Shown one piece after another: positions 9,261 to 17,968 of a stretch of DNA of 64,000 nucleotides. How positions within the stretch are numbered: the first letter of the stretch is position 1; each line of letters starts with the position of its first letter. Source of the stretch: an uncultured Alphaproteobacteria bacterium (GTDB taxonomy: Bacteria; Pseudomonadota; Alphaproteobacteria; UBA6615); the NCBI GenBank assembly GCA_943787445.1, contig CALSML010000021.1, positions 26,987 through 90,986 of the forward strand, read 5' to 3'. Both the position numbers and the translations under genes were made by a program. The notes beneath the pieces were generated by a model, which made no database searches, was not told the origin of the DNA, and saw only the letters and a program-made list of their open reading frames with translations.

Positions 9261-9587
9261 ATGAAAAAGGAAACGATATCCCACGATCTCAAACTATTTA
9301 GTCGCATGACCGAGATTCTGGTTACGCAGGGAACGGGTAGGCACTCATACGGAGTGGATATAGAAAATCTGGTAACCCTGGCAGTGGTCATGAACCAGCA
9401 GGGTGATACCAACAAGCATGGCGGCAAACTGACTGCCAATACCCTCAAGCAGGTGATCTACAGGTTGCGTCACGGCGATGGTTTGGATGACCTTACCCCT
9501 GACTGGTCAGAGTTCGATGGACCTGATGCTCTTCATCGTCAGGCATCCAACCTCATACACCTTAAATCAGATTTTATTTTGGAATGA
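9261..9587 (+). CDS. Hypothetical protein of the integrative element
   Basis: A 108-residue soluble, mildly acidic protein with no family I recognise with confidence. It starts behind AAAGGA with 7-base spacing. The central stretch (residues about 53-70, NQQGDTNKHGGKLTANT) resembles the winged segment after the catalytic domain of some serine recombinases or plasmid regulators, where a Gly-Gly-Lys turn precedes a recognition helix. A DNA-binding role is possible but unproven. It is the first gene after the tRNA copy and follows a leader hairpin. Confidence 0.55.
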   Translation: MKKETISHDLKLFSRMTEILVTQGTGRHSYGVDIENLVTLAVVMNQQGDTNKHGGKLTANTLKQVIYRLRHGDGLDDLTPDWSEFDGPDALHRQASNLIHLKSDFILE

Positions 9588-9688
9588 CGTAACCGAGAGA
9601 GGGACTTATCGCATAAGTACCTGTGTAGGGTCGTTCAGATAAATTGAATCAACGATTGCGTATCTAGTCTGACCCAAGAGATGACCCA

Positions 9689-9838
9689 ATGAAAAATAAC
9701 CAATCAAAACCAGACGCCAAACCCTTATGGGGTCTGAAGTCCAAACCTCTAACCAACAAACCTAAAGAAGAAAGAATACTGGATACCGTGAATCGAGTGA
9801 TCTCCAGAATCCAGAAAGATGAAAGGAATTGCCTATGA
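9689..9838 (+). CDS. Small hypothetical protein, coupled to RHH gene
   Basis: A 49-residue, Lys-rich polypeptide: an N-terminal Asn/Lys/Pro-rich segment, then a helical end (ILDTVNRVISRIQKDE). Its stop TGA overlaps the next start as ATGA (9835-9838), a sign of translational coupling. No family is recognised. Small basic partners encoded with RHH proteins can be plasmid- or phage-type regulators or antitoxin-like pairs; here that is only a suggestion. Confidence 0.45.
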   Translation: MKNNQSKPDAKPLWGLKSKPLTNKPKEERILDTVNRVISRIQKDERNCL

Positions 9839-10227
9839 CCAAACACCCTTACCAGACTTGCCTACGGATGCCCCTTGCCCTCAAGGAAGACATGACCTAC
9901 ATCTGTGACGAGTATCAGATCAATGAGTCAGACCTCATGAGACGTGCCATCGTGGAGTTCGTCACTCACATCCAACAGAACCCAATCAGACCTCACGTCA
10001 TATGTTTCTCTGAGGTCACACTCGGACATCCCTCGGATATGACACCATACAGACCTCTCAGACACCATGCTGAGGGGTCTTTTGCGTTGAGGTCGAGAAG
10101 GGTCAGAAAAAGGTGCCTGAGTGTTTGTCGAGTGGGTCTAAGTCTGCGGGGTATGGGGTCTGGAACATCACCCACACCCCATTCTCTCTACCCATTCCGA
10201 ATATTCTCTGTCAGACTTTCCGTATGA
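9835..10227 (+). CDS. Ribbon-helix-helix (Arc/CopG-like) protein
   Basis: The first 50 residues fit an RHH DNA-binding domain: a strand (YQTCLRMPLALK), then helix-turn-helix (EDMTYICDEYQINESDLMRRAIVEFV). Beyond residue about 55 the sequence is Arg/Ser-rich and runs through two hairpins, one a strong terminator, so the real protein may end earlier through a frameshift. It is translationally coupled to the 49-residue gene before it. It is likely a repressor of the element's own genes. Confidence 0.6.
   Translation: MTKHPYQTCLRMPLALKEDMTYICDEYQINESDLMRRAIVEFVTHIQQNPIRPHVICFSEVTLGHPSDMTPYRPLRHHAEGSFALRSRRVRKRCLSVCRVGLSLRGMGSGTSPTPHSLYPFRIFSVRLSV
10051..10084 (+). terminator. Intrinsic terminator overlapping the RHH reading frame
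   Basis: AGACCTCTCAG pairs with CTGAGGGGTCT over 11 bp with one G-T pair, followed by TTTT. A weaker hairpin, GACCTCA/TGAGGTC (9989-10017), lies before it. Their position inside the annotated frame argues that the RHH coding region originally ended upstream. Confidence 0.75.
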
Positions 10228-10263
10228 GAAACCTGACCGCCACCATCTGCCTGACTGATTGCC

Positions 10264-10548
10264 GTGCTTCTTGGGTTTGTTCTGGGCATTGCGTGGATGA
10301 GCATCGGTAATGATGCGTTGGATGGAGAGTATCTCCGAGCACTCAAAACGATGGGTGGTTCGGGGATAAATTGGATAGATGCGATATTCAGATATTGTGT
10401 CGTATTGCTTGTGAATATCGCAAAGGTTCTGGGCATATCCTATGAGGCACTGAACATCTGGGTGTTCATAATCATCCAACCGATGATAATCGTGGTTTTG
10501 TTGGGTTGGGTTCTGAGGTTGCGACGAAAGGTCAGGAAAGTCAGATGA
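10264..10548 (+). CDS. Small two-helix membrane protein, hypothetical
   Basis: Up to 94 residues with two hydrophobic helices (residues about 1-12 and 60-84) and a strongly basic tail (RLRRKVRKVR). The start is unclear: GTG at 10264 lacks a good ribosome site, and ATG at 10297 is an alternative. The family is not recognised. It lies between the RHH operon and the Sel1 gene of the element. Confidence 0.4.
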   Translation: MLLGFVLGIAWMSIGNDALDGEYLRALKTMGGSGINWIDAIFRYCVVLLVNIAKVLGISYEALNIWVFIIIQPMIIVVLLGWVLRLRRKVRKVR

Positions 10549-10627
10549 TACAACGCCTCAAAATGAAAGGTCACAGACCTTTAATACTAGCGGTTCTTCT
10601 CCGGTTTTTTTAAGGAGAGTAAAATAT

Positions 10628-11695
10628 GTGAAGGAGGAAACATTATCGTGCCCTGACGGTTTCCAAAGGGGCGAAGACGCATATCAAAAGGGCGATTACG
10701 CAACTGCTTTTCATGAATGGAGACTTCTTGCCAAAGATGGACTCGCTGCTGCCCAGTACAATCTGGGTGTGATGTACCAAAAAGGACAAGGTGTTCCACA
10801 GGACTATAAGACTGCGGTGAAGTGGTACAGACTTGCTGCCGAACAGGGGTATGCCTGTGCCCAGTACAATCTGGGTGTGATGTACCAAAAAGGATTAGGT
10901 GTTCCACAGAACTATAAGACTGCGGTGAAGTGGTACAGACTTGCTGCCGAACAGGGGTATGCCCTGCCCAGTACAATCTGGGTGTGATGTACCAAAAAGG
11001 ATAAGGTGTTCCACAGAACTATAAGACTGCGGTGAAGTGGTACAGACTTGCTGCTGAACAAGGAGATGATTTATCCCAATATAGTATGGGAAATATGTAC
11101 TCAAAAGGACACGGGGTTGCTCAGAACTACAATACTTCGTTGAACTTTTTCAAACTTGCTGCTGAACAAGAAAATGTCTATGCCCAGTTCGCTCTTGGTA
11201 ATGTTTATTATAACGGGGATGGTGTATCACGGAACCATGATACGGCAATGAAATGGTACAAACTCGCTGCGAGGTCAAGGGTATTCAGACGCCCATGAAA
11301 TGATAGATGCGATGCATAAAAGTAGAAAAAATTTATTTTCTTTAAAAAAGATAAATAAAAAGACATTCAGAAATAAGATAGAAAAATTTAACGCAAAAGA
11401 TATTTTTTGGATTGCGCCTATATCAATAATGGCACTCGGATTTTTGCCGATGCCTTATGGTTACTATACGCTATCTAGATTCGTGGTCTGTGCCTGTTCA
11501 ATTTATTTCATGCACCGCATATACCTCAAAAATCAAACCTCATTTGTTTGGGTATTTGGGTTTTTGGCATTGCTTTATAACCCAATTATTCCAGTCCACC
11601 TTTATCAAAAAGAAATATGGATGGTAGTGAACGCGATTACAGCGGTTTTATTTTTTGTAAAGAAAGGAGATGCTTTACGTGAAGAAGTAGATTAA
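10628..11695 (+). pseudogene. Sel1-repeat protein with C-terminal DUF6804-like membrane domain, broken
   Basis: One gene is split into three reading frames. The first part has an N-terminal segment and 36-residue Sel1 repeats (AAAQYNLGVMYQKGQGVPQ), three of them near identical at the DNA level (108-bp period from about 10755). A one-base loss near 10969 and a TAA at 11002-11004 (where the sister repeat has TTA) break it. Further Sel1 repeats follow, then another shift near 11272. The tail has three hydrophobic helices (ISIMALGFLPM, FVWVFGFLALLYNPI) like DUF6804. Sel1 repeats bind proteins or peptidoglycan-linked partners. GTG start after AAGGAG-like sequence. Confidence 0.75.
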
Positions 11696-11697
11696 TT

Positions 11698-12242
11698 CTA
11701 CGACGACCCGAGTGCCCGATAGACACTCGCCCGTCCTATTCCCAGTTCCTTCGCAATCGCAGACGCACCCATTCCACTATCACGCAGTTCCTTGACCCTC
11801 ACCACATCCACAGAGGGTTTGCGTCCCTTATAGACACCCTCGTTCCTTTGCCTTTGCGATGCCTTCCATCTGCCGTTCTTTGCGAAGGTTTGTCTCAAAC
11901 TCCCCAAAGACCCCCAACATATCCAAGAAACATTTTCCCGCACTTGTTCTGGGTGTCTATCGGTTGCTCTGTCGCAGATAGGGTCACACCTCGCTTATCA
12001 AGGTCATAGACGATGTTTTGGAGGTCACGGATGGACCTCGCCAACCTATCAACACGGGTCACCACCAGTTCGTCCCCATCTCGCAGGAACTCCAACAGGG
12101 TATTCAGTTCATCCCGTCCTTGAACGGATGTCCCAGACACCTTCTCCTGTCGTATCGTTTCGCATCCTGCGTTGGTGAGTGCTTCCACCTGTATCGTCAA
12201 ATCCTGCCCTGACGAACTGACCCGTGCGTATCCATATTTCAT
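11698..12242 (-). pseudogene. Serine recombinase (resolvase/invertase), frameshifted
   Basis: The N-terminal catalytic domain is intact: YARVSSSGQDL with the nucleophile Ser near residue 9, then VTRVDRLARS. The frame breaks near 11923, where one extra base interrupts FLDMLGVFGEFE, and again in a CCC run near 11838 before GVYKGRKPSVD. The C-terminal helix-turn-helix (GMGASAIAKELGIGRASVYRAL) is present. Restored length would be about 180 residues, normal for Tn3/Hin-type resolvases. Its upstream region holds a cluster of TGTCTCA motifs. Confidence 0.85.
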
Positions 12243-12258
12243 CGGTCTAACTCCCAAA

Positions 12259-12380
12259 GTGTCTCATTTAGGTTTAGACCTTACTTGATTGTGTCTCATA
12301 TATCAAGTATAAATGCTATTGAGACACTTATTCTGTCTCAATCAAATGTCTCTGGTGGGTGTAATCCAACGAGACACCAC
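12259..12380. promoter_or_regulatory. Cluster of TGTCTCA half-sites upstream of the resolvase
   Basis: TGTCTCA occurs at 12260, 12292 and 12334, with a near copy at 12347 and inverted forms at 12320 and 12371. TTGAGACA and TGTCTCAA form a perfect 8-bp inverted repeat (12319-12341). The region lies between the resolvase and a small divergent gene, so it may be a res site or an operator. Confidence 0.55.
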
Positions 12381-12407
12381 CAAACCCCGAAAATAGGAAA
12401 GACCGAT

Positions 12408-12581
12408 ATGACTGATGGATATGACGCAACCGCAAAACGGTGAATGAGGAGATTGCGAAACTTGGGGATGCGGGGACATTTGCTGACCTCGCAGGGATAG
12501 ACAAGAAACTGGGACTACCGCAGGGAACCAGTTGGGAGATGCGGTGGGTATGCAGACTACTTTGCGTTTGAGGAGGATTGA
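12408..12581 (+). pseudogene. Decayed small gene, hypothetical
   Basis: Reading across three apparent single-base losses gives a coherent protein of about 58 residues: MTDGYDATAK, then VNEEIAKLGDAGTFADLAGI, KKLGLPQGTSWE, and VGYADYFAFEED ending at TGA 12579-12581. It starts after an AGGAA-type ribosome site and is divergent from the resolvase. The family is not recognised. The dense indels in under 200 bp show strong decay or poor sequence here. Confidence 0.45.
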
Positions 12582-12787
12582 CCCCCAACCAGAACTCACA
12601 ACCAAATCACAATCTATAAACCACGATAGTATCCAGTAGAAATCTCAAACACCCCCCACCGAGAACTGGAAGGGGTATGGATGAAACTTCCCTGTGAAAA
12701 ATACACCCCGCTATTTTTACGGGAACTGACCCTTACACACATTATCCAAGTGCTTGCTCTGCCTGATCGCATATACCGACACCCTTA

Positions 12788-13921
12788 TCAAACTGTCTCC
12801 AGAACCCGTTTCGTTCGCAACTGCCTGGTGAACTCCGGCATCTGCGGTGAGAGGTGCGTGAGATAGAACTTCTCCAGCATCAGAACGCTGGTCCTAGCAT
12901 TCTTCGCCAATCCGAATAGGTCGTTTCCGCCGTTTTAAGGATCTGAAAACAGAGCGAGGAATGCCGGAGAGAGTAGGTGGTGTGTGCCTGTCCATAGGCA
13001 TCAGTTTCTAGTCCCGCCGCCTTAACCAGGTACTTGAACATCTTTGAAACCCTGTCGCCCGCATAGGTCCGGTCCTGGATGTCATTAAAGAACAGATAGT
13101 CGTTCCTGCCATCATGACGAGGCAGGATCTTCTTACGTAAAGGTCTGCAGCGACCTCAGTGGTCGTACTGTCGATGCTTCCCTTGGCATTCTTGGTCTTG
13201 GAATTGGGCACGGAGATGACCAGTTGGTCGATACCGTCATCACTGAAGACCCGAATATGCTTGTTTTGCAGCAGTTTCCACTCACTTGGACGCAGGAACG
13301 AGTGAACCATGAATACGATGAAGTCATAGAGTTCCCCGAAATCGAATTCGGTCCTCTCCGGCGGATTGTCCCGCAATGACCTGCATGTCTCTAGAAGAAC
13401 CGCGTACTGCTCTGGACTGAACCAGGGTCGAGGGTTCTCGGTGCGTTTGATGGTCGGCAGAGTAGGGATGTGATCAATGGTGCCGTCGCGTTCTGCCTCC
13501 TTGAGGACCTTGCGCACCAGAACGACATATTTCTTCAGAGATGACTGCGACAGACCCTTTTCGGCGTGGAGTTCCGCGATGAAGGTATCGATCAGGTTAT
13601 AATCGATCTTCGAGACATGGATGTGCCCCAAATAGGGTAAAAGGTCGTTATCGAGTTTGAGTTTATCGTTGTAGAACATCTCCTCGACCAACTCGCCGCG
13701 AGAGATTTGTCTTTCTGAGTGGTCTGGAACCGCTGAGCAAATGCGGCAAACGACTGTTCTTCAATAACCTTGTGATTTCTGCGCTCTAGGACTCGTTCTT
13801 CATACCAGTCCTTAGCAAAATCCTTGGCATCGATAAGGCGTTCACACCGTGTCGATTTCTTAACGAAACGACTGCGGGCAGGGACATACATCCCGACATA
13901 CCAGAACTTGGATGCGGGCAT
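12788..13921 (-). pseudogene. int: Tyrosine site-specific integrase, frameshifted
   Basis: About 375 residues in total with at least three frameshifts (near 13712, 13135 and 12940). The SAM-like core-binding domain covers the part around IDTFIAELHAEKGLS. The catalytic domain shows a LRPSEWKLL-type Arg region, then TYSLRHSS with catalytic Arg-His, and after the last shift NARTSVLMLEKFYLTHLS with the likely Tyr nucleophile. It reads inward from the right end of the element, next to the arm-type repeats, as expected for the gene that inserted it at tRNA-Ser. Confidence 0.88.
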
Positions 13922-14017
13922 CCTGAAACACCTGCAATGTGTCAGGGTATCCTCGTCCGAGAGACTGGATATCTAGTTTTCGATGCCTGGATTCTGCCGC
14001 TCTCATGACGACAGTTT

Positions 14018-14038
14018 GTTGGTCAGTTGTTGGTCAGT
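14018..14038. promoter_or_regulatory. Right-end paired arm-type sites
   Basis: Two direct GTTGGTCAGT copies at 14018-14027 and 14029-14038, 52 bp from the right att core. They match the pair at the left end, in the same orientation. Confidence 0.55.
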
Positions 14039-14089
14039 CAATGATGTTTTAGTTATTATTATATATCAATGACTTATGCATAATTCAGA

Positions 14090-14368
14090 GGTTTTCAAGA
14101 CCGGTCCTTCAACCACTCAGCCACCCCTCCGGCACCGCAGAACATACCGATCTTTCCCGAGGATGGAAGGTACTAAGTGCGTGTTTTCTTCGGGGTAGCG
14201 CGGCGACAGTCGTATCCTGCGAGAGTTTTTTTCATAAAGTTAATCACACACCCAACCCCACTGTGTGACGCGCTACCGAGATCCTAGAGGGTGCCTGGGT
14301 AACCATTCAGGGCATCGATGCATAACCAGCAAATTTATGTCCTTGTCCCGTCATTTCGAGGCGACGCG
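14090..14368. repeat. Right copy of duplicated segment with att core and tRNA-Ser 5' half
   Basis: It starts with GGTTTTCAAGACCGGT and continues through a degenerate or foreign 5' half of tRNA-Ser (acceptor GGAGGGG on the minus strand), the upstream region and the real 3' end of the PilZ gene. It matches 8908-9198. There is no 3' half of tRNA here, so no functional tRNA is encoded at this copy. Confidence 0.8.
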
Positions 14369-14715
14369 AAGTTGCCAGATGCAACATGAGGTCCTGGATC
14401 ACGTCGAACGCAATTCCCTGAGAGCTCGATGAAGTTGCCGCCGAACCGTCCCGTTTCAACATCCACGTAATTGATCGTTACCAGAATCTCGACCTCACGC
14501 GTCTTGTAGTCCGAGAGTTCGAGCTCCGCGCGCTGCTCAACCTCGGGCCAGGGGGTATTGTCATGGCGCAGAAACGCCCCGGTTGCGCCAAATCCAGAGA
14601 GTCCAATATCGAGAATTCTGACGTCTTGCGCATCCAGAAGCGCATCAATCGCGACAGCACGTCGTCGATCGCGGCGCAATTCCTTATCTGCAAATCCTAT
14701 AACGCGTGTCGACAT
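14307..14715 (-). pseudogene. PilZ-domain protein, C-terminal frameshift
   Basis: The first 100 residues form a PilZ-like c-di-GMP-binding fold: the basic RRDRRR patch lies before a strand ending in DIGLSGFG, which departs from the usual D/N-x-S-x-x-G spacing. A shift near 14415 breaks the frame after FIELSG; the other frame gives GIAFDVIQDLMLHLATSRR and ends at 14307. Restored length is about 136 residues. The same 3' end is duplicated on the other side of the integrative element. It would act as a cytoplasmic c-di-GMP effector. Confidence 0.7.
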
Positions 14716-14867
14716 ACTTCACCATGTTCAGCGAATTTCGACCCCATTGATACCTCGCAAGCGATTAACCAATACTGAAGGGTCGCGGAATTCCAGCACC
14801 CTGATGACAACGGGACTGCCGTTGTCCATAACTCTACATCGGCCGCCAGAACCATCAGGTGTTAGCA

Positions 14868-16121
14868 ATGGTCAAAGTCATCGTCCAAATGTACCCCGTC
14901 ATGCCCACGGCCTCGGAGGCCGAACGCATGAAAATGCGTCCAATCGGCAGAAACGCGGCACTATTTCAAAAAACCCTGCGCGGCTGGTGTGACATTGTCG
15001 AAGAAGCCGACAGGCTGGGTTTGTGGGGTGTCACAGCTATTGAGCATCACTTTCATTCGGAAGGTTACGAAGTCAGTCCGACACCCGGCGTAATGAATGC
15101 GTTCTGGGGCGCGCGCACCAACAACATTCGCGTCGGACAGCTTGGCTATGTGATGACCACCCACAATCCGATCCGCGTCGCTGAAGAAACAGCGATGCTG
15201 GATCATCTGACTGAAGGTCGGTGTTTCGTGGGGTTCTCGCGGGGTTTCCAATCCCGCTGGACCGATGTGATCGGGCAACATCTGGGCGCGCGGGCAACAA
15301 AGTCCGACGGCGGCGATGATGACCAGCTCAATCGCGAGATATTTGAAGAATCCGTTGAGATCGTTCTCAAATCCTGGACGCAGGAAAGTATCGAACACAA
15401 TTCTCCGCGCTGGCAGATTCCCTATCCGCACGACACCGGGATGAAAGATTGGTTCATGGCACCATGGACGGAGAAACTTGGCGCTCATGGGGAGATCGGG
15501 CCTGATGGCGAAATACGCCGGATCAGCGTGGTTCCCGCGCCCTACACAGATCCACATCCACCTGTATTCATTGCTTCAAATGCCAGCCAGGAGACCGTGG
15601 AGTATGCGGGCCAACACGGCTTCATTCCGGCCTATTTTTCTCACGCGGACAAAGTCGCAAATTATGGGCCGGCCTATGTGGAAGCAGCTGCAAAAGCCGG
15701 ACATTCATTCACGCTGGGGCAAAATCAGGCCATCGTACGGATGCCCCGAATCGCCGATACCATGGCCGATGCCCGTCAGGCCGTTGCCGACTATGACGGG
15801 ATGATTTTCAAGCACTTCTATGAAAATTTTCTGCCACTGGCATTTCGCGAACAGATCAGCGTCACCCCGGACACGGCGCTGGAAGATCTCGTCGATCCCA
15901 TGGTTGCGACCGGATTGTTTGTTCCGGGCTCAGTCAGTGAAGTTCGCGATCAGTTCGTCGCACAATGGGAGCATCTGCCGGCCGAATATGTGATCCTGAT
16001 CTATCACTATGCCCAGCAGCCCAAGGAGAGTGTGATTGCCAATCTCAAGCTGTTTATGGACGAAGTGAAACCTGCGCTTGATGAACTCACAGATTATGAG
16101 GACCGGGAAGAAAACCCCTAA
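14868..16121 (+). CDS. LLM-class flavin-dependent oxidoreductase
   Basis: A 417-residue bacterial-luciferase-like monooxygenase with a TIM-barrel fold. Typical landmarks are AIEHHFHSEG, the substrate/flavin region VGQLGYVMTTHNPIRVAEE and LDHLTEGRCFVGFSRGF, then SNASQETVEYAG. These enzymes oxidise varied substrates with FMNH2 or F420; the substrate here is unknown. ATG at 14868 is used; a GTG at 14859 would add three residues. The stop overlaps the convergent acetamidase gene by 4 bp. Confidence 0.9.
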   Translation: MVKVIVQMYPVMPTASEAERMKMRPIGRNAALFQKTLRGWCDIVEEADRLGLWGVTAIEHHFHSEGYEVSPTPGVMNAFWGARTNNIRVGQLGYVMTTHNPIRVAEETAMLDHLTEGRCFVGFSRGFQSRWTDVIGQHLGARATKSDGGDDDQLNREIFEESVEIVLKSWTQESIEHNSPRWQIPYPHDTGMKDWFMAPWTEKLGAHGEIGPDGEIRRISVVPAPYTDPHPPVFIASNASQETVEYAGQHGFIPAYFSHADKVANYGPAYVEAAAKAGHSFTLGQNQAIVRMPRIADTMADARQAVADYDGMIFKHFYENFLPLAFREQISVTPDTALEDLVDPMVATGLFVPGSVSEVRDQFVAQWEHLPAEYVILIYHYAQQPKESVIANLKLFMDEVKPALDELTDYEDREENP

Positions 16122-17089
16122 AGGCGTTTTCCCTGTGCTTCGCCGGCACCGTGCAAAGCGGCTTTTGGCAACATCACGTGACAGCCTTTGTTGACATTCA
16201 CCAGCTGTGAGACGCGCACATCCGCGGCCAGACTACACAGCGAGTATGCATCTTCACGGGACAGGTTTGTGCGTTCGCAGACCAGCTTGATCATTTCGCG
16301 CAAACCTTGTTTGGCAGCATCATCCAGATCCTGATCAATCCCGATGGTAATGTAATGGGTATCAGTCTCTGCGCGGGGCATCGTGTGGGACAAATCCTTT
16401 CGAACATAAAACTCGAATGTGCCGATCAAAGCGGTTTCAGCAGCTGACAGACAGCTTTCACCGTCACCCTGAAGAGCGTGACCATCCCCGGTCTGAAAAT
16501 TTGCACCCGGCACAAACACCGGGAGATACAAGGTAGCGCCTGCACCAAGTTCCTTGATGTCGAGATTACCCCCATGCGGCTGCGGGACGATCGACGTGAT
16601 CGGTCCCCATTCCGGCGGCGGGGACACGCCCATCACGCCAAAGAAAGGATTGCAGGGCAGTTCCACACCCCATGGCGGGGTCGCAACCATCCGGTCCCGA
16701 TCCAGTGGAATGTTGATCACCCGTCGCGTTGGAAAATCCTCGGGCAGGGCGCCCTTCAGCGGCATGATCATGTTCCAGGCCCAGTCCTGGCGCAGCTTTA
16801 CATCAACAATGCGAACCTCGAGAACATCACCCGGTTCAGCACCTTTCAAGGCAACCGGACCGGTCATGATATGTCCGGGCAGTATCGGCTTGTTGGAGGC
16901 GATGAAAGCTTCATGATCTGGAAGCAGATTGCCGGCTGCATCCTCTGGAATTTGTTCCCGCCCGCCTGAGATTGTCTCGATGGTCACCCTGTCGCCGGAC
17001 TCCACCTCCAGAACGGCGTCGAAATCGGCGGAAAATGCGCCCCAACGCAAATTCTCCGGATTTGATGTCAGATGATGTTCGTTCGCCAT
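16118..17089 (-). CDS. Acetamidase/formamidase-family amidohydrolase
   Basis: A 323-residue FmdA/AmdA-family protein that would hydrolyse short amides to acid and ammonia. Landmarks are GHIMTGPVALKGAEPGDVLEV near the N-terminus, the Gly-rich core GVMGVSPPP, PQPHGGNLDIKELGAG, and FQTGDGHALQGDGE with metal-binding-like His and Asp. The start follows GGGGAGAGG. The next gene on this strand is an SDR, which ends 69 bp upstream. Together with the convergent LLM oxidase they may form a small catabolic group. Confidence 0.9.
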   Translation of the reverse strand: MANEHHLTSNPENLRWGAFSADFDAVLEVESGDRVTIETISGGREQIPEDAAGNLLPDHEAFIASNKPILPGHIMTGPVALKGAEPGDVLEVRIVDVKLRQDWAWNMIMPLKGALPEDFPTRRVINIPLDRDRMVATPPWGVELPCNPFFGVMGVSPPPEWGPITSIVPQPHGGNLDIKELGAGATLYLPVFVPGANFQTGDGHALQGDGESCLSAAETALIGTFEFYVRKDLSHTMPRAETDTHYITIGIDQDLDDAAKQGLREMIKLVCERTNLSREDAYSLCSLAADVRVSQLVNVNKGCHVMLPKAALHGAGEAQGKRL

Positions 17090-17157
17090 GGTCCTCTCCC
17101 CCTAAATGCACGTCACGTATTCTGTAGGTCTGCGCATGACGGAGCAAGCATAGACCC

Positions 17158-17916
17158 TCACATCGCCGATACACCGCCATCGAGAACGAGTTCCGCACCG
17201 GTCATAAACCGGGATTCTTCTGACGCCAGATAGACCACAGCATGGGCAACATCATCGGGTGTACCCAATAAGCCCATCGGAATCTGCCGGGCAAGTTTCT
17301 CAAGCGCTGCGTCCCGATCTCCGTTACGAATCAAATTGTCGAGGATCGGTGTATCGACAAAGGCCGGATGCACCGAGTTGCACCGCACATTGTTTTTTTC
17401 TCGGGCACAGTGAAGCGCCACGGATTTTGTCAGATGTCTCACAGCCGCCTTCGCCGAGTTGTATGCCGCAAGGTTGTGGCCCGCGATGATTCCGGAGATC
17501 GAGGATATGTTAATGATCGAGCCACCACCGGAGGACACGATATGCCGGATCGCGTGTTTGCAACCGAGGAAAACACTGTCCAGATCGAGTGCGTGGAGAG
17601 AACGCCAGTCTTCCAGTGAGGTCTCTTCCACAGAACCGGTTATCGCTGTCCCCGCACAGTTGACCAGCACATGCAGATCACCGAGTTCGCTAACGGTTTG
17701 CTCGAGTGCCGAGCACCATGCCTGTTCGTCCGTGACGTCATGGGGGATCGCGATCGTTTCACCGCCGATCTGCGTAGCCACCGCTGCAACCCCTTCCACA
17801 TTGATATCTGAAACAGCGACCTGCGCACCTTGCGCGGCAAGCATAATGGCGCTTGTGCGTCCAATACCCGAAGCTGCGCCCGTCACCAACGCGATCTTTC
17901 CCTCGACACGTTTCAT
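17158..17916 (-). CDS. SDR-family NAD(P)-dependent oxidoreductase
   Basis: A 252-residue classical short-chain dehydrogenase. TGAASGIG near residue 11 binds the cofactor; NCAG, the Ser of ISSISG and YNSAK form the rest of the active site; TGAELVLDGG ends the fold. DINVEG after beta 2 carries Asp, favouring NAD(H). The ATG at 17916 has GGAGG nine bases upstream. It is encoded upstream of the acetamidase on the same strand. The substrate is unknown. Confidence 0.9.
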   Translation of the reverse strand: MKRVEGKIALVTGAASGIGRTSAIMLAAQGAQVAVSDINVEGVAAVATQIGGETIAIPHDVTDEQAWCSALEQTVSELGDLHVLVNCAGTAITGSVEETSLEDWRSLHALDLDSVFLGCKHAIRHIVSSGGGSIINISSISGIIAGHNLAAYNSAKAAVRHLTKSVALHCAREKNNVRCNSVHPAFVDTPILDNLIRNGDRDAALEKLARQIPMGLLGTPDDVAHAVVYLASEESRFMTGAELVLDGGVSAM

Positions 17917-17968
17917 TTCCCACAACCTCCGCTACATTCACCGCATCAAACCTGTTTCACTGACTGTC

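Noticed and set aside
9059..9448. 129-codon minus-strand gene in the element
   Set aside because: Its last third is the duplicated PilZ 3' end and the rest is antisense to the 9261 gene; no start or complete domain.
10755..11080. CRISPR-like array
   Set aside because: The 108-bp repeats are contiguous, coding Sel1 units without unique spacers, and no cas genes are nearby.
13008..13691. Stand-alone short integrase
   Set aside because: It is only the middle part; neighbouring frames hold the N-terminal domain and the C-terminal catalytic Tyr region, so it is one frameshifted gene.
14090..14142. Second tRNA-Ser gene
   Set aside because: Only the 5' half and anticodon loop are present; the variable arm, T arm and 3' acceptor strand are absent.
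17459..17968. N-terminal extension of the GNAT gene
   Set aside because: This part is antisense to the SDR gene and its translation is Ser/Pro/Arg-rich without homology; the GNAT fold starts at 17969.
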